Shown in pieces: positions 45,909 through 57,570 of a stretch of DNA of 64,000 nucleotides; within the stretch, counting starts at the first letter, position 1, and every line of letters starts with the position of its first letter. The stretch spans positions 136,242,420 through 136,306,419 of the forward strand of contig NC_080540.1 in assembly GCF_028640845.1 (NCBI RefSeq). Direction: 5' to 3'. This DNA is from Ahaetulla prasina. Lineage: Eukaryota; Chordata; Lepidosauria; Squamata; Colubridae. Made by a program: the position numbers and the translations under genes. Below the pieces are notes generated by a model. The model saw only the letters and a list, made by a program, of their open reading frames with translations, had not been told where the DNA came from and did not search any database.

Positions 45909-46772
45909 TAAGTGGGAGGAGATGGGTGATAGGAACGATCAGAAGACTATATCCTATATATATGACTATATAACAGTTATATATCCATTAACATCATTTT
46001 GTGTCCAGTCATATCTACATTTAGATGATACCACCAGCACTTTCTTACAGATATTTAGATTGCCTGAATACATCTGCATCTGCAAGGTATTTTCCACCGA
46101 GATTGGATTCAAGAGATCCAATGTGAAAAGCGTTGTGAAAAGACCCTCCCAAATTCAACACAAATATCTGTGAAAATAGAAAAATGAGAAACCACCTTTC
46201 AGTGCAATGGTGTGAATATTGTGGTGTTTTTAAAAAAGGTTGAAGAAAACAGCCAGAAGGACTTTACATTTCTGTGGTCCACCTTACTAAGCAAGCTTAT
46301 TGAAAGATGCATAGAAAAATAAGGGACAATGAACAATTTCATAAGTTACTTCACCCAGCTTTGTTCTTTGAGACAAAACACTTGGGGAACTATTATTAGC
46401 CATGAAATCACTTACTGATGCAATATGTTTCCCTAAGGAATGCACACATTTGGCTAAATTATAGGAGGAGCGAATATAATCAAGGTAAAATGGAATGAGC
46501 CTACTTTTTTTCTTAAAAGAGGATTTCAAAACACAGTCAACCGACTCCCCACCCCACTCCAGTAACATTAACTTCTGTGTTTAGATGTTACAAAGGGGGA
46601 CAGAGAGAAAGAAGTATGGAGACAGGAAATCCACAGTGTAAAATTCTGGAGGAAACATAATATAAAAATGTTAAATGTGTGTACAGTATGTGCAATAATA
46701 CTGGTCATGGACAAGAGCAGAAACTTTTTTTATTACTTGAACGTACAGAAGCACTTATTATGATAAGCAGCC

Positions 46773-47005
46773 TTATGGAATATTTATTTATTTGTATCCC
46801 ATCTTTATTATTTTTACAAATAACTCAAGGCAATGAATATATCCAACATACCTTCCTCCTCCACAACCACCCTGTGAGGTGATCTGGGCTGAGAGAGAGA
46901 GTGACTGGCCTAAGGTCACCCAGCTGGCCTTCATGGCTAAGGGGGAACTAGCACTCACAGTCTCTGGTTTTCTAACCTGATGTCCTAACCACTAGACCAA
47001 ACTGT
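46773..47005 (-). mobile_element. CORE/MIR-like SINE, inverted
   Basis: In window orientation it has TATTTATTTGTATCCCATCT (tail), AACCACCCTGTGAGGTGATC, GGCCTAAGGTCACCCAGCTG (the inverted MIR/CORE motif) and the inverted tRNA-like head with CCTAACCACTAGACCAAACT. It is the best preserved of the four copies. Confidence 0.8.
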
Positions 47006-47700
47006 AAAATATAGTATGAAAGCATTTCTGCTATATGTTTTGAATTCTTGCTTCTTTGTAATCTATTGATCAGAGTTTCCAATGGCACAAAAATAAGTAT
47101 CTATTTTTAGCCCCTCTCTAATCATCTTTTACTTGTGCCTTGCTTATTTGCACCATAATCACAGAGGCAGCCTCAGTGTCTGGGCCGTGCACGTTCCACA
47201 ACCAAGGCAAGCATAAAAATGAAAATGAATTGTGATTCCCTCCACCATCATTTGTAATATTACAAAGGCTTATGTTTCCTTCCTTGATTTGCGTGGAAAT
47301 TATGTGCACTTAATTGCTAAAACCTAGATCCAGTGTCTTCCTTCTGTTTGGTTAATTCTACCAGTCACGTGGCTGCTCTTAGTGTGATAAAACTGACCTT
47401 TTTCATGTCTAAAGTCCAGACCCATTGCCACTAAATCTTGTGCATCATTTTTGTGAATATTGAGTAATACCAGGTTATTTTCTGGTATTATAAAAGGAAT
47501 TTATAGTGGATTCTTACATCACTCATTAAGACCTGTTCTGTAACACCCAAGGCCTCTTTCAACTCACTGATTCTATAATCCTATTCAGGTGAATCTATGT
47601 GGAAGAATAAAAAAAAATCAGGATGGCAGGTGTGACCACCTGCCTCTTTTGATACACGTAAAAGGGAGTGTGGTTTCAATTGCATGAACACAATTGCCAT
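47006..47700. other. Unique noncoding stretch
   Basis: Nothing recognised. Confidence 0.5.
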
Positions 47701-47704
47701 TTTA

Positions 47705-47810
47705 ACAGAATTTAACAGAATAGAATAGAATAGAATAGAATAGAATTTTATTGGCCAAGTGTGATTGGACACACAAGGAATTTGTCTTGGTGCATATGCT
47801 ATCAGTGTAT
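47705..47810 (-). mobile_element. Microsatellite-tailed CR1/L3 LINE tail, inverted
   Basis: About six AATAG units, then TTTTATTGGCCAAGTGTGAT and TTGTCTTGGTGCATATGC. A short inverted CR1 end (AGAGTTAGAAGGTACCTTGG) adjoins at 47813-47850. Confidence 0.92.
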
Positions 47811-47999
47811 AATAGAGTTAGAAGGTACCTTGGAGATCTTCCAATTTTTTAAAAGATCACCTTTTCTCCTTCTATCATAGATGCCTCTGATTCTGCCATT
47901 GTGATCTGTTGCTTCATGTGAGCACATGGACTGAATTAATATACTGATTGCATATTTGGTTTTCCTTGCAAGAATAACTTTGCTGCTCTCAAAGCATTC

Positions 48000-48145
48000 C
48001 CTGGATGGGAATGTGGTGGGATACAACACTGGATGTTTTTAAGAAGAGATTAGACAACCATTTGTCTGAAGGTTTCCTGTTTGAGCAGGTAGTTGGACTA
48101 GAAGACCTCCAAGGTCCCTTCCAGTTCCGTTACTCTGTTCCATTT
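48000..48145 (+). mobile_element. CR1 LINE 3' end
   Basis: GTTTTTAAGAAGAGATTAGA, GTTGGACTAGAAGACCTCCA and AGGTCCCTTCCAGTTCCG, then TTACTCTGTTC, form the canonical CR1 3' terminus, as in birds (GGTCTTTTCCAACCTTAATGATTCTATG). It is 5'-truncated, with no coding part left. Confidence 0.9.
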
Positions 48146-49200
48146 CTTAACACACACACAGCCCAAACCAATCTATAAAATATTCCTATTGTATTGTTTC
48201 ATATGACATACAAAGCTATTTGATTGTGGCTTGTGAAATAAAGCATGGCTAAACAAACTATTCCTTAATGTTTTAGCCTAGTTCTCCATATCATCAGCCA
48301 GGAATGCTCTACCTTTCTTAGTATATACGTCCAACCTATAACACCACGTCTGATGTTTGTTGCCAGGAATAAAGTGGATAAGTAGAATTGATTATTACAT
48401 TGTTGACAGCTCATGTTTTATTTTAATGAAGCATTTCCTTTATTCCCATTTTACTCATAATCAAATTAAAACTAAGGTTTTAGTGGCTCCCCTTTAGTAG
48501 CTCCCCTGCATTTTCATGGTGCATGGGGAACCTGGAAGTAATTTAGAGAAAGACAGGTATTTTTAATATTCAGGTGGCCCAGTCATAGCCTGAACATGAG
48601 AAGCAATGTGCACAATTGCATTGTTCAGCCCAGACCTCTGCCCCTCCCTCAGGGGTTTACAGAATACAAAAAAAGAGAACCTGTGGGTACCCACTTGGAT
48701 AAAAGTTGGTGGCTTATTTTAAAAAGTCTATGTAGCTCTCATGGAGTCCAGAAGACTACGGAACGGAATGCCAGTTCCTTCCCCCTCACACGCATACATA
48801 GGGGAATTTCCCCTTAATCCCAATTAACTGCAATGAAACCATAAACGGAAGAGTGCTTTGAAGTTTTATTGATCTGTGGCCACACAGTGTCCTTTCTCCG
48901 AAGATGACAAAAGGGCAAACAAGCACTTTTTATAAAGTTGGTTACATACATCATCTGCATCCGTTCCTGTCTACCTTATTTGGAAAAAGTAGAAGTTGCC
49001 AAGCAGTAACTGTCTGATTAGCAAAAATAACCCTCCAACTTTGCCCTTGAAACAGGTACGGTTCCTAGGAATCACGGAAGGAAAGGTGAGTGCGCTTTAT
49101 TGTGATTCTCCTCCTTTCCAGCATATTGTTGTGCACCTCATCTGCTTCCATGTGGCTTCAAGCAAAACCTTCTTCTAAAATGCTCTTTACATTCCAGCTT
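48146..49200. other. Unique noncoding stretch
   Basis: Nothing recognised. Confidence 0.5.
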
Positions 49201-49208
49201 GTTCGGCA

Positions 49209-49600
49209 CAGGTAGTCCTCGACTTACAGCAGTTTGTTTAGTGACTGTTCAAAGTTACAACGGCACTGAAAAAAAGTGACTGAAGACCGTTTTTTTCATA
49301 CTTATGACCCTTGCAGCATCCCCATGGTCACGTGATCAAAATTTGTATGCTTGGCAACTGACGCTTGGCAGTTGCAGTGTTCTGGAGTCACGTGATCACC
49401 TTTGGCAACCTCCTGACAAGCAAAGCCAATGGGGGCAACCAGATTCACTTAACCTGTGTTACTAACTTAACAATTGCAATGATTCATTTAACAAATGTGG
49501 CGAGAGAAATCAAAACATGGGGCAAACGTCACTTGACAAATATCTCACTTAGCAACAGAAATTTGGGGCTCAATTGTGATTATAATTTGAGGACTACCTG
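49209..49600 (+). mobile_element. TA-flanked DNA transposon, copy 7
   Basis: It starts CAGGTAGTCCTCGACTTA and ends TTTGAGGACTACCTG before TA (49601-49602). The left flank is CA, one mutation from TA. The body is typical. About 20 bp around the TTTATGACGG position are rearranged to ACGCTTGGCAGTTGC. Confidence 0.92.
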
Positions 49601-49602
49601 TA

Positions 49603-51190
49603 TGTACTGCTATATCTGCTCATACCATTCTCGTATCCAGGAAGGAGCCTTCGGAATAAGACTTTGGTCACCAAAGTAGAAGAGTAAACACCTACCCATG
49701 TAATCCTATGCCTAGTTATCCACAAGCAGACCCAATATAGTCAATGTTTGTTCCCAGATCAATCAAGTGCACAGATTTGACCTTTGGTTGCTAGCTTCTG
49801 AACTACTTTGGTTAGTCTGAACATACAGCAAGAAAGGAAGCGCTCCTGTCTGAGTCTTTCTTTCCATGTAGACTAATTCTCTCTCATTCAAAACAGGGCA
49901 TGCATGCGCACTCAGAAACAGAAGCATGCTGCATCTCATCCAGCCCCGCTTTTATATCCTGGCTTTTCATCATCATGCAGATAAATTACAGTCAGCTACA
50001 ATGGGCCCTTTTGTTTCCTTGCAAAAATGCTTTTACTAAGGGTGTGACAGGCGTAAGTTCGTCAGGCAGTTTCTTCATTTTGGTGGCAGAAAAAAGGTGT
50101 AGTTACCGCTGTGTCTTTTTTTAATTTATTTTTTATTTTGAGGTGCAGGTAGATGAAACACGACAGAATTCAGTGCAAAAAAAAAAAAAATTCTCAGAGA
50201 GTCTTTCATTCACTCATGTAATTTTATGGGGGAGGGCAAACACTGCCACCTACCATTTATGAGCAGCTTATATTTTTTACCCACCATCTCTGCAAAATAA
50301 AATACAGAATAGATCACTGCATGTTTTGTTCAGCAGTCCTAAAAACCTTCCTTGTGTAAGTATTTCTGGTTCGCTGTTAAATAACTGGCCTCTGGGCAAC
50401 GCATGAAAGTATTATCTATACCAAATATTAGGAATGCCTCCAGCTGCTAAGCTCTAAAGGCAACACACAAGAAAATCCAAACCCATTTTATTAAAATTGT
50501 CTCTGCAGCACAGGGAGAATACCACAGAGAGACTTATTCACGAAGCAATGTATCAAAACTCTTTTATCAAGGTGATTTCATGTAAAAAAAAAAAATTGAG
50601 TTGCGCACAATTGTTTAAGCAAAACACGTCCCTTAAGGCACCAACAAAAATTTCAAATAATGAAAGCATATTGTTAACAATAAATGAATAAATGAAAAGG
50701 CTGCAGTACCATGCTTTAACAACAACAACCCCCCAAATGTTGTGTTGAGGGATGGGGCAGCTGAAAAGTGCCCCCAACATCATTTTCTTTCCCTGGTTCC
50801 CACCCAGGACAAAGAAACAGGTTGCACCTGAATTCTGAGCTGTTGGCTCATGTCTGTAAATTGCTTAAGTGAGTTATTAATAGCTTTTAATAAATTAAAT
50901 CGTTGTGGGAGTAATTTACATTCCTTTAGAAAGATGTCCACAGCTTAGTCATGGCTCCCTTGGAAGTCATGCAAGAGTGATTATCAATGGGTAGAGAAGT
51001 TCCCAGGTTCATTACTCTCAGAAAAGTTCTCCCAAGTTCAAGGCTGGCTTGGAAAAAAAAATAATAATAAATGTATTATGTCTTTTTCAGTTGGTTTTAC
51101 TTTCATTTCTAAATCCTTACGGTTACTTTGGAGCAGGCATTTATAAACATTTGGAATGCTTTTAAATTGACAGCGCCATTTACAACTGGT
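49603..51190. other. Unique stretch, possible conserved patch
   Basis: No repeats with clear ends. A-runs lie at 50178 and 50585. The AT-rich patch 50830-50950 (GCTTAAGTGAGTTATTAATA, AAATTAAATCGTTG) has enhancer-like composition only. Confidence 0.4.
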
Positions 51191-51194
51191 AATA

Positions 51195-51586
51195 CAAGCA
51201 GTTCTTGACCTACAATCATTTGTTTAGTGACTATTTAAATATACAACAGCACTGAAAAGATTGCCTTATATCTGGCTTTCACGCGGCTGTTGCGGATTCC
51301 CCAAGATCACATGGTCAAAATTCAGACATTTGGCTACTGGCATGTATTTAGGATGGTTGCAGTGTCCCAGGGTCGTGGGATCCCCTTTTGAGATCTTCTG
51401 GCAAGCAAAATCAATGGCAAAGTCAGATTCACTTTACAACCTTGTTATTAACTTAACCGCTGCCGTAATTCACTTAACAACTCTGGCAAGAAAGTTGTTA
51501 AAATGGAACAAAATTTGTTTAACAACTGTCTTGCCTAGCAGCAGAAATTTAGGAATCAATTGTGATTGTACGTTGAGGACTACCTG
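51195..51586 (+). mobile_element. TA-flanked DNA transposon, copy 8
   Basis: It starts CAAGCAGTTCTTGACCTA after TA (51193-51194) and ends ACGTTGAGGACTACCTG before TA (51587-51588). The right three bases and TA were later duplicated by the hAT that follows. Confidence 0.92.
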
Positions 51587-51591
51587 TAATA

Positions 51592-51750
51592 TAGTGGTGG
51601 GTTGCTACTGGTTCGCCCCAGTTTGGGCAAACCGGTAGCAGTGGTGGGAAGCTCCACCCACCCGCCCAGACGTCATCAAATACACTCTGCGCATGTGCAG
51701 AAGTGGTGTGCGTGCGAACCGGTAGCAAAGGTAAGTGAAACCCACCCCTG
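51592..51750. mobile_element. hAT MITE (159 bp) at the end of a TA element
   Basis: It starts TAGTGGTGGGTTGCTACTGG (first base mutated) and ends AACCCACCCCTG. CTGTAATA flanks both sides (51584-51591 and 51751-51758), a perfect 8-bp duplication whose left copy includes the last bases of the preceding transposon. AACCGGTAGCA occurs in both arms. Confidence 0.94.
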
Positions 51751-51758
51751 CTGTAATA

Positions 51759-53700
51759 CCGTTAATAATACTTATGATGGATAGATATTAATCATAAAAT
51801 ACATTGTTCTGTGGCAGGTTCTCAGTCTGTTTAAGCTGAACAGCATCTCGCCAAAAAGGGTAGGTGGGAATCTAAGATCTCCAAAGATTCCAGCATGCCT
51901 CATCATTGGCTGTGTGAGCTGACATTGCAAGTGGCCAGTGTAGCAAATATAAAAGGACCCCAGGCTTCCCCCCCACCCCTACATTATGCATATCCCCACA
52001 AAGGAAACCCCTGCTGGCTGAACGTTCAGATGTAAAAGATAAATCGCTCATGAATGCTTCCGAGGTGACCTGCATCATTTACATTAAATTGAATTTTTTC
52101 CTCTCCTGAGATTATTAATACTTAAAGGAGATCTAATATTAGTAGTAATAAGGCTAAAATGGCAAGGTATAAGTTAACTTTATGTAATAAACAAATCATC
52201 AAGATGCTCTTCTTTATTTCAAGGTTACCAAAAGCACATTTTTTAAAGGATTTGCTTTCACATTCTCTTCTTAGCTTTACAGCCAGTTGTAATTTTAATC
52301 TATTTTCTGAATAAGGTCATATTTTACTAGCAGTTGCAAGGCTTCTCTAGTCACTTATCTAGGTTGGGAGCAAAAATGACACAATAGGATTCGTTTCTGG
52401 GTATGTGCTCAGAGAAATACATTTCAAAAGAAATGACTGACAACAATTTTAGAAAGGACAACTGCATCCTTTTTAGTTTAATACAATTGTCAAGCAAAAT
52501 GGACATAGCAACCACCCAATTCAGCAACAAGAATGCAGTTTGATGGTGTGTATGTGTGTTTGCTGCTTGCATGTTACAACCAGGACAGTGGTAATCACTT
52601 CAGTAAGGAGATAATTATTTTAATAAAACTTATTAGTAGAGATGTTCCCCACTGAGGCATCTGGGGAGAAACAAACTACAGCAGATCATAAAAAGAAAAA
52701 AAAAATAGAGAGGAATTTGTCCTTGCTTAATCCTATTCATCTTCTGCTTCAAAGAAGGATTTATTTCTAAAAGAGAGGTCCTGAGGTTCAAACATGTCTG
52801 GAACTCAAGTTTCTTTGACCTGAACGACAGTCTCTTAGGCCTAAACATATGGCAGAGAGCTATAATTTTGTCAGAGGAAAAGAGAAGACAGCCTGTATAC
52901 AGTGTGTCTGCAGTGCAGTCTTGCTTTTTAAATTGCAGATCTTGGCATTAAGAAATCCATGGGTTATACTCAAATTCTGAGTATACAGAGGAAATATTTC
53001 TAAAATAGCTCTTCTCTTCAATTGCAACCTTTAAACCTAAGAATGGGGTAGGCATGTTTCACATTCATTTTACGTGTTTCGGTCATTTTCCAGTTTTTAA
53101 TATTTCATAATTCATCTTTAAGGAACACAACCTAAACAAGATATATTAGATTCCATTTGGCTTTTTTGTTGGCATACAGTTTTGCAACCCTGTATTGAAT
53201 TCTTTCTTATTGACTTGAACGGGACCAATTTTGAATAAATACAGTTAAGAAAAGATTGCATGGAAAATTTCTTATGGTTGGGAGACAACTAAACGCTAGA
53301 TCTCACAACAGATTTTATATGTACTCCTAGTAGGGATCCTCTACATCTGAATTCCCCATGGATCCAAAATGTGTATATATATTGTATCTTTATATATGTA
53401 TGTTTATGGTAAAGTCATGGGTATTATATTGATTGGATTTTTTAAAATTAAAGAAAAAAATAACTGGAGCAGTAGTTACAGAAATGTGACGTATTGAATT
53501 CATATAATTTGCATAATTTTTGTTGATTTGTTCTTTTATCCTTTTTCAACATATATTCATATAAGAAATAAAGAGATATAGATATATTTTTTGTATATGA
53601 ATATGTAAAGTTGCACACAAAAGTCAGATGACTGTGTTTAATTATAGCCATCTATCCATAATCAAGTTGGTTACAAGTTGGTAACCAACTTGTTCATAAA
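51759..53700. other. Unique AT-rich noncoding stretch
   Basis: Nothing recognised. Confidence 0.5.
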
Positions 53701-53715
53701 TCACAAGTACTATAG

Positions 53716-53850
53716 CAGGATTGTCAAACTCGTGGCCTGCGGGCTGGATGCATCACACGCTGGCCACGCCCATGCCTGGTTTAGCGAAGGGGGGAAAAGT
53801 CCCGATACGTCACATGATGCCGCTGTGACAATGTGAGTTTGACACCCCTG
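53716..53850. mobile_element. hAT MITE (135 bp)
   Basis: It starts CAGGATTGTCAAACTCGTGG and ends GAGTTTGACACCCCTG. TACTATAG flanks both sides (53708-53715 and 53851-53858), a perfect 8-bp duplication. The interior is short and GC-rich (GCTGGCCACGCCCATGCC). Confidence 0.96.
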
Positions 53851-53981
53851 TACTATAGGGTGAGGTGGTAAAGTCAGATTAGGGAAAATCAGGTTTCCCT
53901 CCATAAATTTACATAAAATTTCTCTTTACAATTTATATTGTTTTATTTGTTTCCTAGTATGATTTGATTGCTTATTAGTAA

Positions 53982-54117
53982 CATATGACTATCACTAAGT
54001 GTTGTATCTTATGATTCTTGCTGAATGTATTTTATATTTCTTTATGTACACTGAGAGCATATGCACTTGTGTGTCCAATCACACTTGGCCAATAAAGAAT
54101 TCTATTCTATTCTGTAA
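53982..54117 (+). mobile_element. Microsatellite-tailed CR1/L3 LINE tail
   Basis: CATATGACTATCACTAAGTG, TTTATGTACACTGAGAGCAT and TCCAATCACACTTGGCCAAT lead to a short ATTCT tail (54101-54115). Confidence 0.9.
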
Positions 54118-56000
54118 ATGAGCCAATGGCTTCATCAATGAACAATGGGATGCTGGTAAATCTATGCATTTGTAAAAACACCCATAATAGAAAATAAGCC
54201 TTCCTGAATTCCTAGGAAACATGGATGGGATTGCAATTCATCACCTTTTGCCTCACCTCTGGCAGGACAGGCTCTGCTTCTCAAACTACATTTTAAAAGT
54301 TAACCAAGGTAAATTCCTGGCACACCAAGGGATTTCATATCAAAACAAAATACAAAGCTGCCTGCAGGCTGAAGCGGTAAAACTTGTTTCATGACAACCC
54401 TTGTAAAATATTTCTCTATTCAAAAGTAATAAGCAGCCAAGTGAGAACAGCTGCCATAGGTAGGTCAGAAAGCATGTTGCAGTAATAGAATAGTAGGGGA
54501 AGTAGAATTGCAGTATTTGGGACAAGTTCCTCCTGAAACAGAAACTCCTTTAAAAACATACTAGATAAGCATCCACCTGCCTCAAGAGTCAGCTGTAAAA
54601 GCCAAGGATCCTATCTTAAAAGAATTCACAGCTTTTGATCCATATATTGTATTCACCTAACACCACTGGGAATAATTTGACTATGGATTACTCCTTGAAT
54701 CTTTAGGTTTCTGATAGCAAACGCTGCACCACAAATTAATAAATTTATGTGAAACCCTAAGGAGCACTTCCCTTTTTACAAAAACCTATTCAATGGTCCC
54801 TTCTGAAGCAGATTTGCGAAGCAATTCCTTGTTGTTGTTTTTTCATTTCTAATAGCAGAGAAATATCTACCTGAGACAGAGACCACCTCCAGCTATTGAA
54901 ACTGCTAATAAAGTTTTTTTTCCCTGGGAAACATGAAACATTTCAATTAGCAGAATCACATATTCTAATTGAAGCTAAGAATGCTGGCCTCAGATATCCC
55001 TCACCAAGGTAAAATGTGGCCATACTGCATATCTCTAAAAACCATCCTCATATGCTTAATTTATATAAAACAATAGGCTAACAGGTGATTGGCTATTTAT
55101 AATTCAGTATTTTTTAAATCCAGTCACAGACTGTATCTTATTTGTACATCTAACCTACCTTCTGTAGGTTATCACACACAAGGCCATTTCTTCACCATAG
55201 TTAGGGCAGCATAGCTGACAGGATGAACCATTTGGGTAATCAAGGATTAGAAAAGCTCTTACTAATAACTAGTTAAATGTAATGCATCGAAATGAACTTT
55301 CATCACATAAGCCCACACATCACCACTAGTAATAACTACTTGGAGGGATCTGCCAGCATTCAAATATTAGGGTAGAAATCCAGACATAAATACATTATAT
55401 TCCTAACATAAAACATTTTTTCTTTGACAGTGCATTTTTGGGTATTTTCTGGCCTTTCCACTTTGCAACAGTGACACTGTTATGAAAACAGAAAAAATAT
55501 AAGACAGATGAAATGAAGCAACCATTCCCATTTTCGGCATCTTCAGTCTGAAGTTTTACCTCACATTACAATGCTTGACCATATTGCTATCAGTCCAAAT
55601 AAAATCTCAGATCTGAGAAAGCTGTCAAATCCAGTACTAATTATCACAGAAATGTTTTTTTTAAATAAACAAAAATTTCTTGTCACATTAAATGGTAAGG
55701 TATAACTACTTTTTCCAAAATACTTTGGACAAATAAATGTTCTCCATGAAAAGACCTATTAAATAAGGAGCTATATTTTAGCTCCTATAGTTGTTCCTCT
55801 GTAGTTCAATAACAGATGAATTTTCTAAAGCATCTCTAATAGTTCTCTCAGATATGCTAGACTCAGGCTTTTAGAATTCTCAGCATGTCAGATTAGCATC
55901 AGGTTCCCATTTAAGAACATCTGTAAGACACCATGTTCCTGTAGGCCTAACAGGACTCCATTAGGCCTAACACTTCTAGACTCTTCTTTAGAGTGATTTA
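54118..56000. other. Unique AT-rich noncoding stretch
   Basis: No repeat with clear ends and no coding frame. Confidence 0.5.
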
Positions 56001-56003
56001 ACA

Positions 56004-56545
56004 GAATAACAGAGTTGGAAGGGACCTTGGAGGTCTTCTAGTCCAACCCCCTGCTCAAACAGGAAACCTTATACCATCAGACAAATAGTTGTCCAATCTC
56101 TTCTTTAAAACTTCCAGTGTAGGAATACCCATGACTTCTGGAGGCAAATCATTCCACAGATTAATAGTTCTAGCAGTCAAGAAATTTCTCCTTATTTCTA
56201 GATTGGTTCTTTCCTTGATTCATTTCCACCCATTGCTTCTTGTCCTGCCCTCAGGTGCTTTGGAGAGTAGCTTGACTCCCTCTTCTTTGTGGCAGCCCCT
56301 GAGATATTGGAGCACTACTATCATGTCATCTTTAGTCCTTCTTTTCATTAAACTAGACATACCCAATTTCTACAACCATTCTTCATGTTTTAGCCTCCAG
56401 TCCCCTAATCATCTTTGTTGCTCTTCTTTGCATTCTTTCTAGAGTTTCAACATCATTTTTATATAATGGTGACCAAAACTGGATGCAATATTACAAGTGG
56501 TCTTACCAAGGCATTATAAAGATTTCAGAAGATGCTGATTTGAAA
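56004..56545 (-). mobile_element. CR1 LINE 3' region (540 bp), inverted
   Basis: In window orientation it starts at the 3' terminus (AGAATAACAGAGTTGGAAGG, ACCTTGGAGGTCTTCTAGTC). It continues through TCTTCTTTAAAACTTCCAG and GGCAAATCATTCCACAGATT to CCAGTCCCCTAATCATCTTT and TGGTGACCAAAACTGGATGC, the well-known CR1 3' UTR order. It is 5'-truncated, with no reverse transcriptase left. Confidence 0.93.
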
Positions 56546-57400
56546 TACATACATTCTTTATCAGAGATTCAAGCAAAACAATGAAGGCAGAATCTTTGAA
56601 AGCCCCCTGTTCATGCCATCACATATCAATTACAAAAACTGCCAAGTACTAAGCACCATTCAAATATTTCAACTAAACATCACTGGGTGTCAAATATAAG
56701 CATGCTGCTCTCAGTATTGAGTTATATGGAGACATCTGATTTGAGTTGGTATATAAAATCACTTTTTATGTTCTTATGAAATCTGTCATCCCAATGATAT
56801 ATTGTATCATGAATAGATGGCTTGTGGTAGCATAGCCTATGTTGACTTCATGGACATATCAAGCCACCTTTTGCTGAATCCACATATTGGTTTGTCTTTT
56901 TCAACGTACTCTAGGTTGGCTGTCAAATTTTTTGGACAAAGGTTTTTCCTAGCTAGGCAACATGATGCCTTCCAGAATTCCTTCTCTGCAATTCTTAACA
57001 CCCTCACTATTGGCCATGTTATCTAGAACTGAGGGGAGCTGGAGCTGAACAAAAATTGGGAGGGCTCTGTATTGTCCCTTGCTGCTTTAGCTGGTGGAAC
57101 TCTGTTTTAGTTATGCACAGAATAGTTGGGATGACCTGACAGGCACAATTTCACCCTCTGTTCCATGACACTGGTTTTGTTTCATCCTCAGACCATGGTT
57201 TATGAAACTCTGTTTTCATGGTTTCTGTACTACAAAGCATTAGACAGCAGCAAATCACATAGGATGCCCACTAAAATCAGGTCAGTTAATCATTATGTAC
57301 CAACAGCTCTTTTTATTCCTTGACAAAAGCTGAGTTCAGCTCCAAGATTGTTATTGAGGAAAAGCTCTGGGCTATTGCACAGGCATAGGGCGATCACTAC
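56546..57400. other. Unique noncoding stretch
   Basis: Nothing recognised. Confidence 0.5.
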
Positions 57401-57403
57401 ATC

Positions 57404-57570
57404 CTATTTATTTATTTATTTATTTAAATATTTATTTAAATATTTATTTAAATATTTATTGGCTGCCCATCTTACTATAAGATAACTCTGGATGGCTTAC
57501 AGTCATAAAAATATATACCTATACATGCAAATTAAAACAAATAATTAAAATCAACATTAAAATTTAAGGC
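57404..57570 (-). mobile_element. Old L2/CR1-like LINE 3' end, inverted
   Basis: A TTTATTTA repeat and TTTAAATATTTA repeats (57404-57460) precede TTGGCTGCCCATCTTACTAT and CTCTGGATGGCTTACAGTC. This resembles inverted LINE 3' ends of the type 'GGCTGCCCAACTC...GACTCTGGGTGGCTTAC'. Confidence 0.6.
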
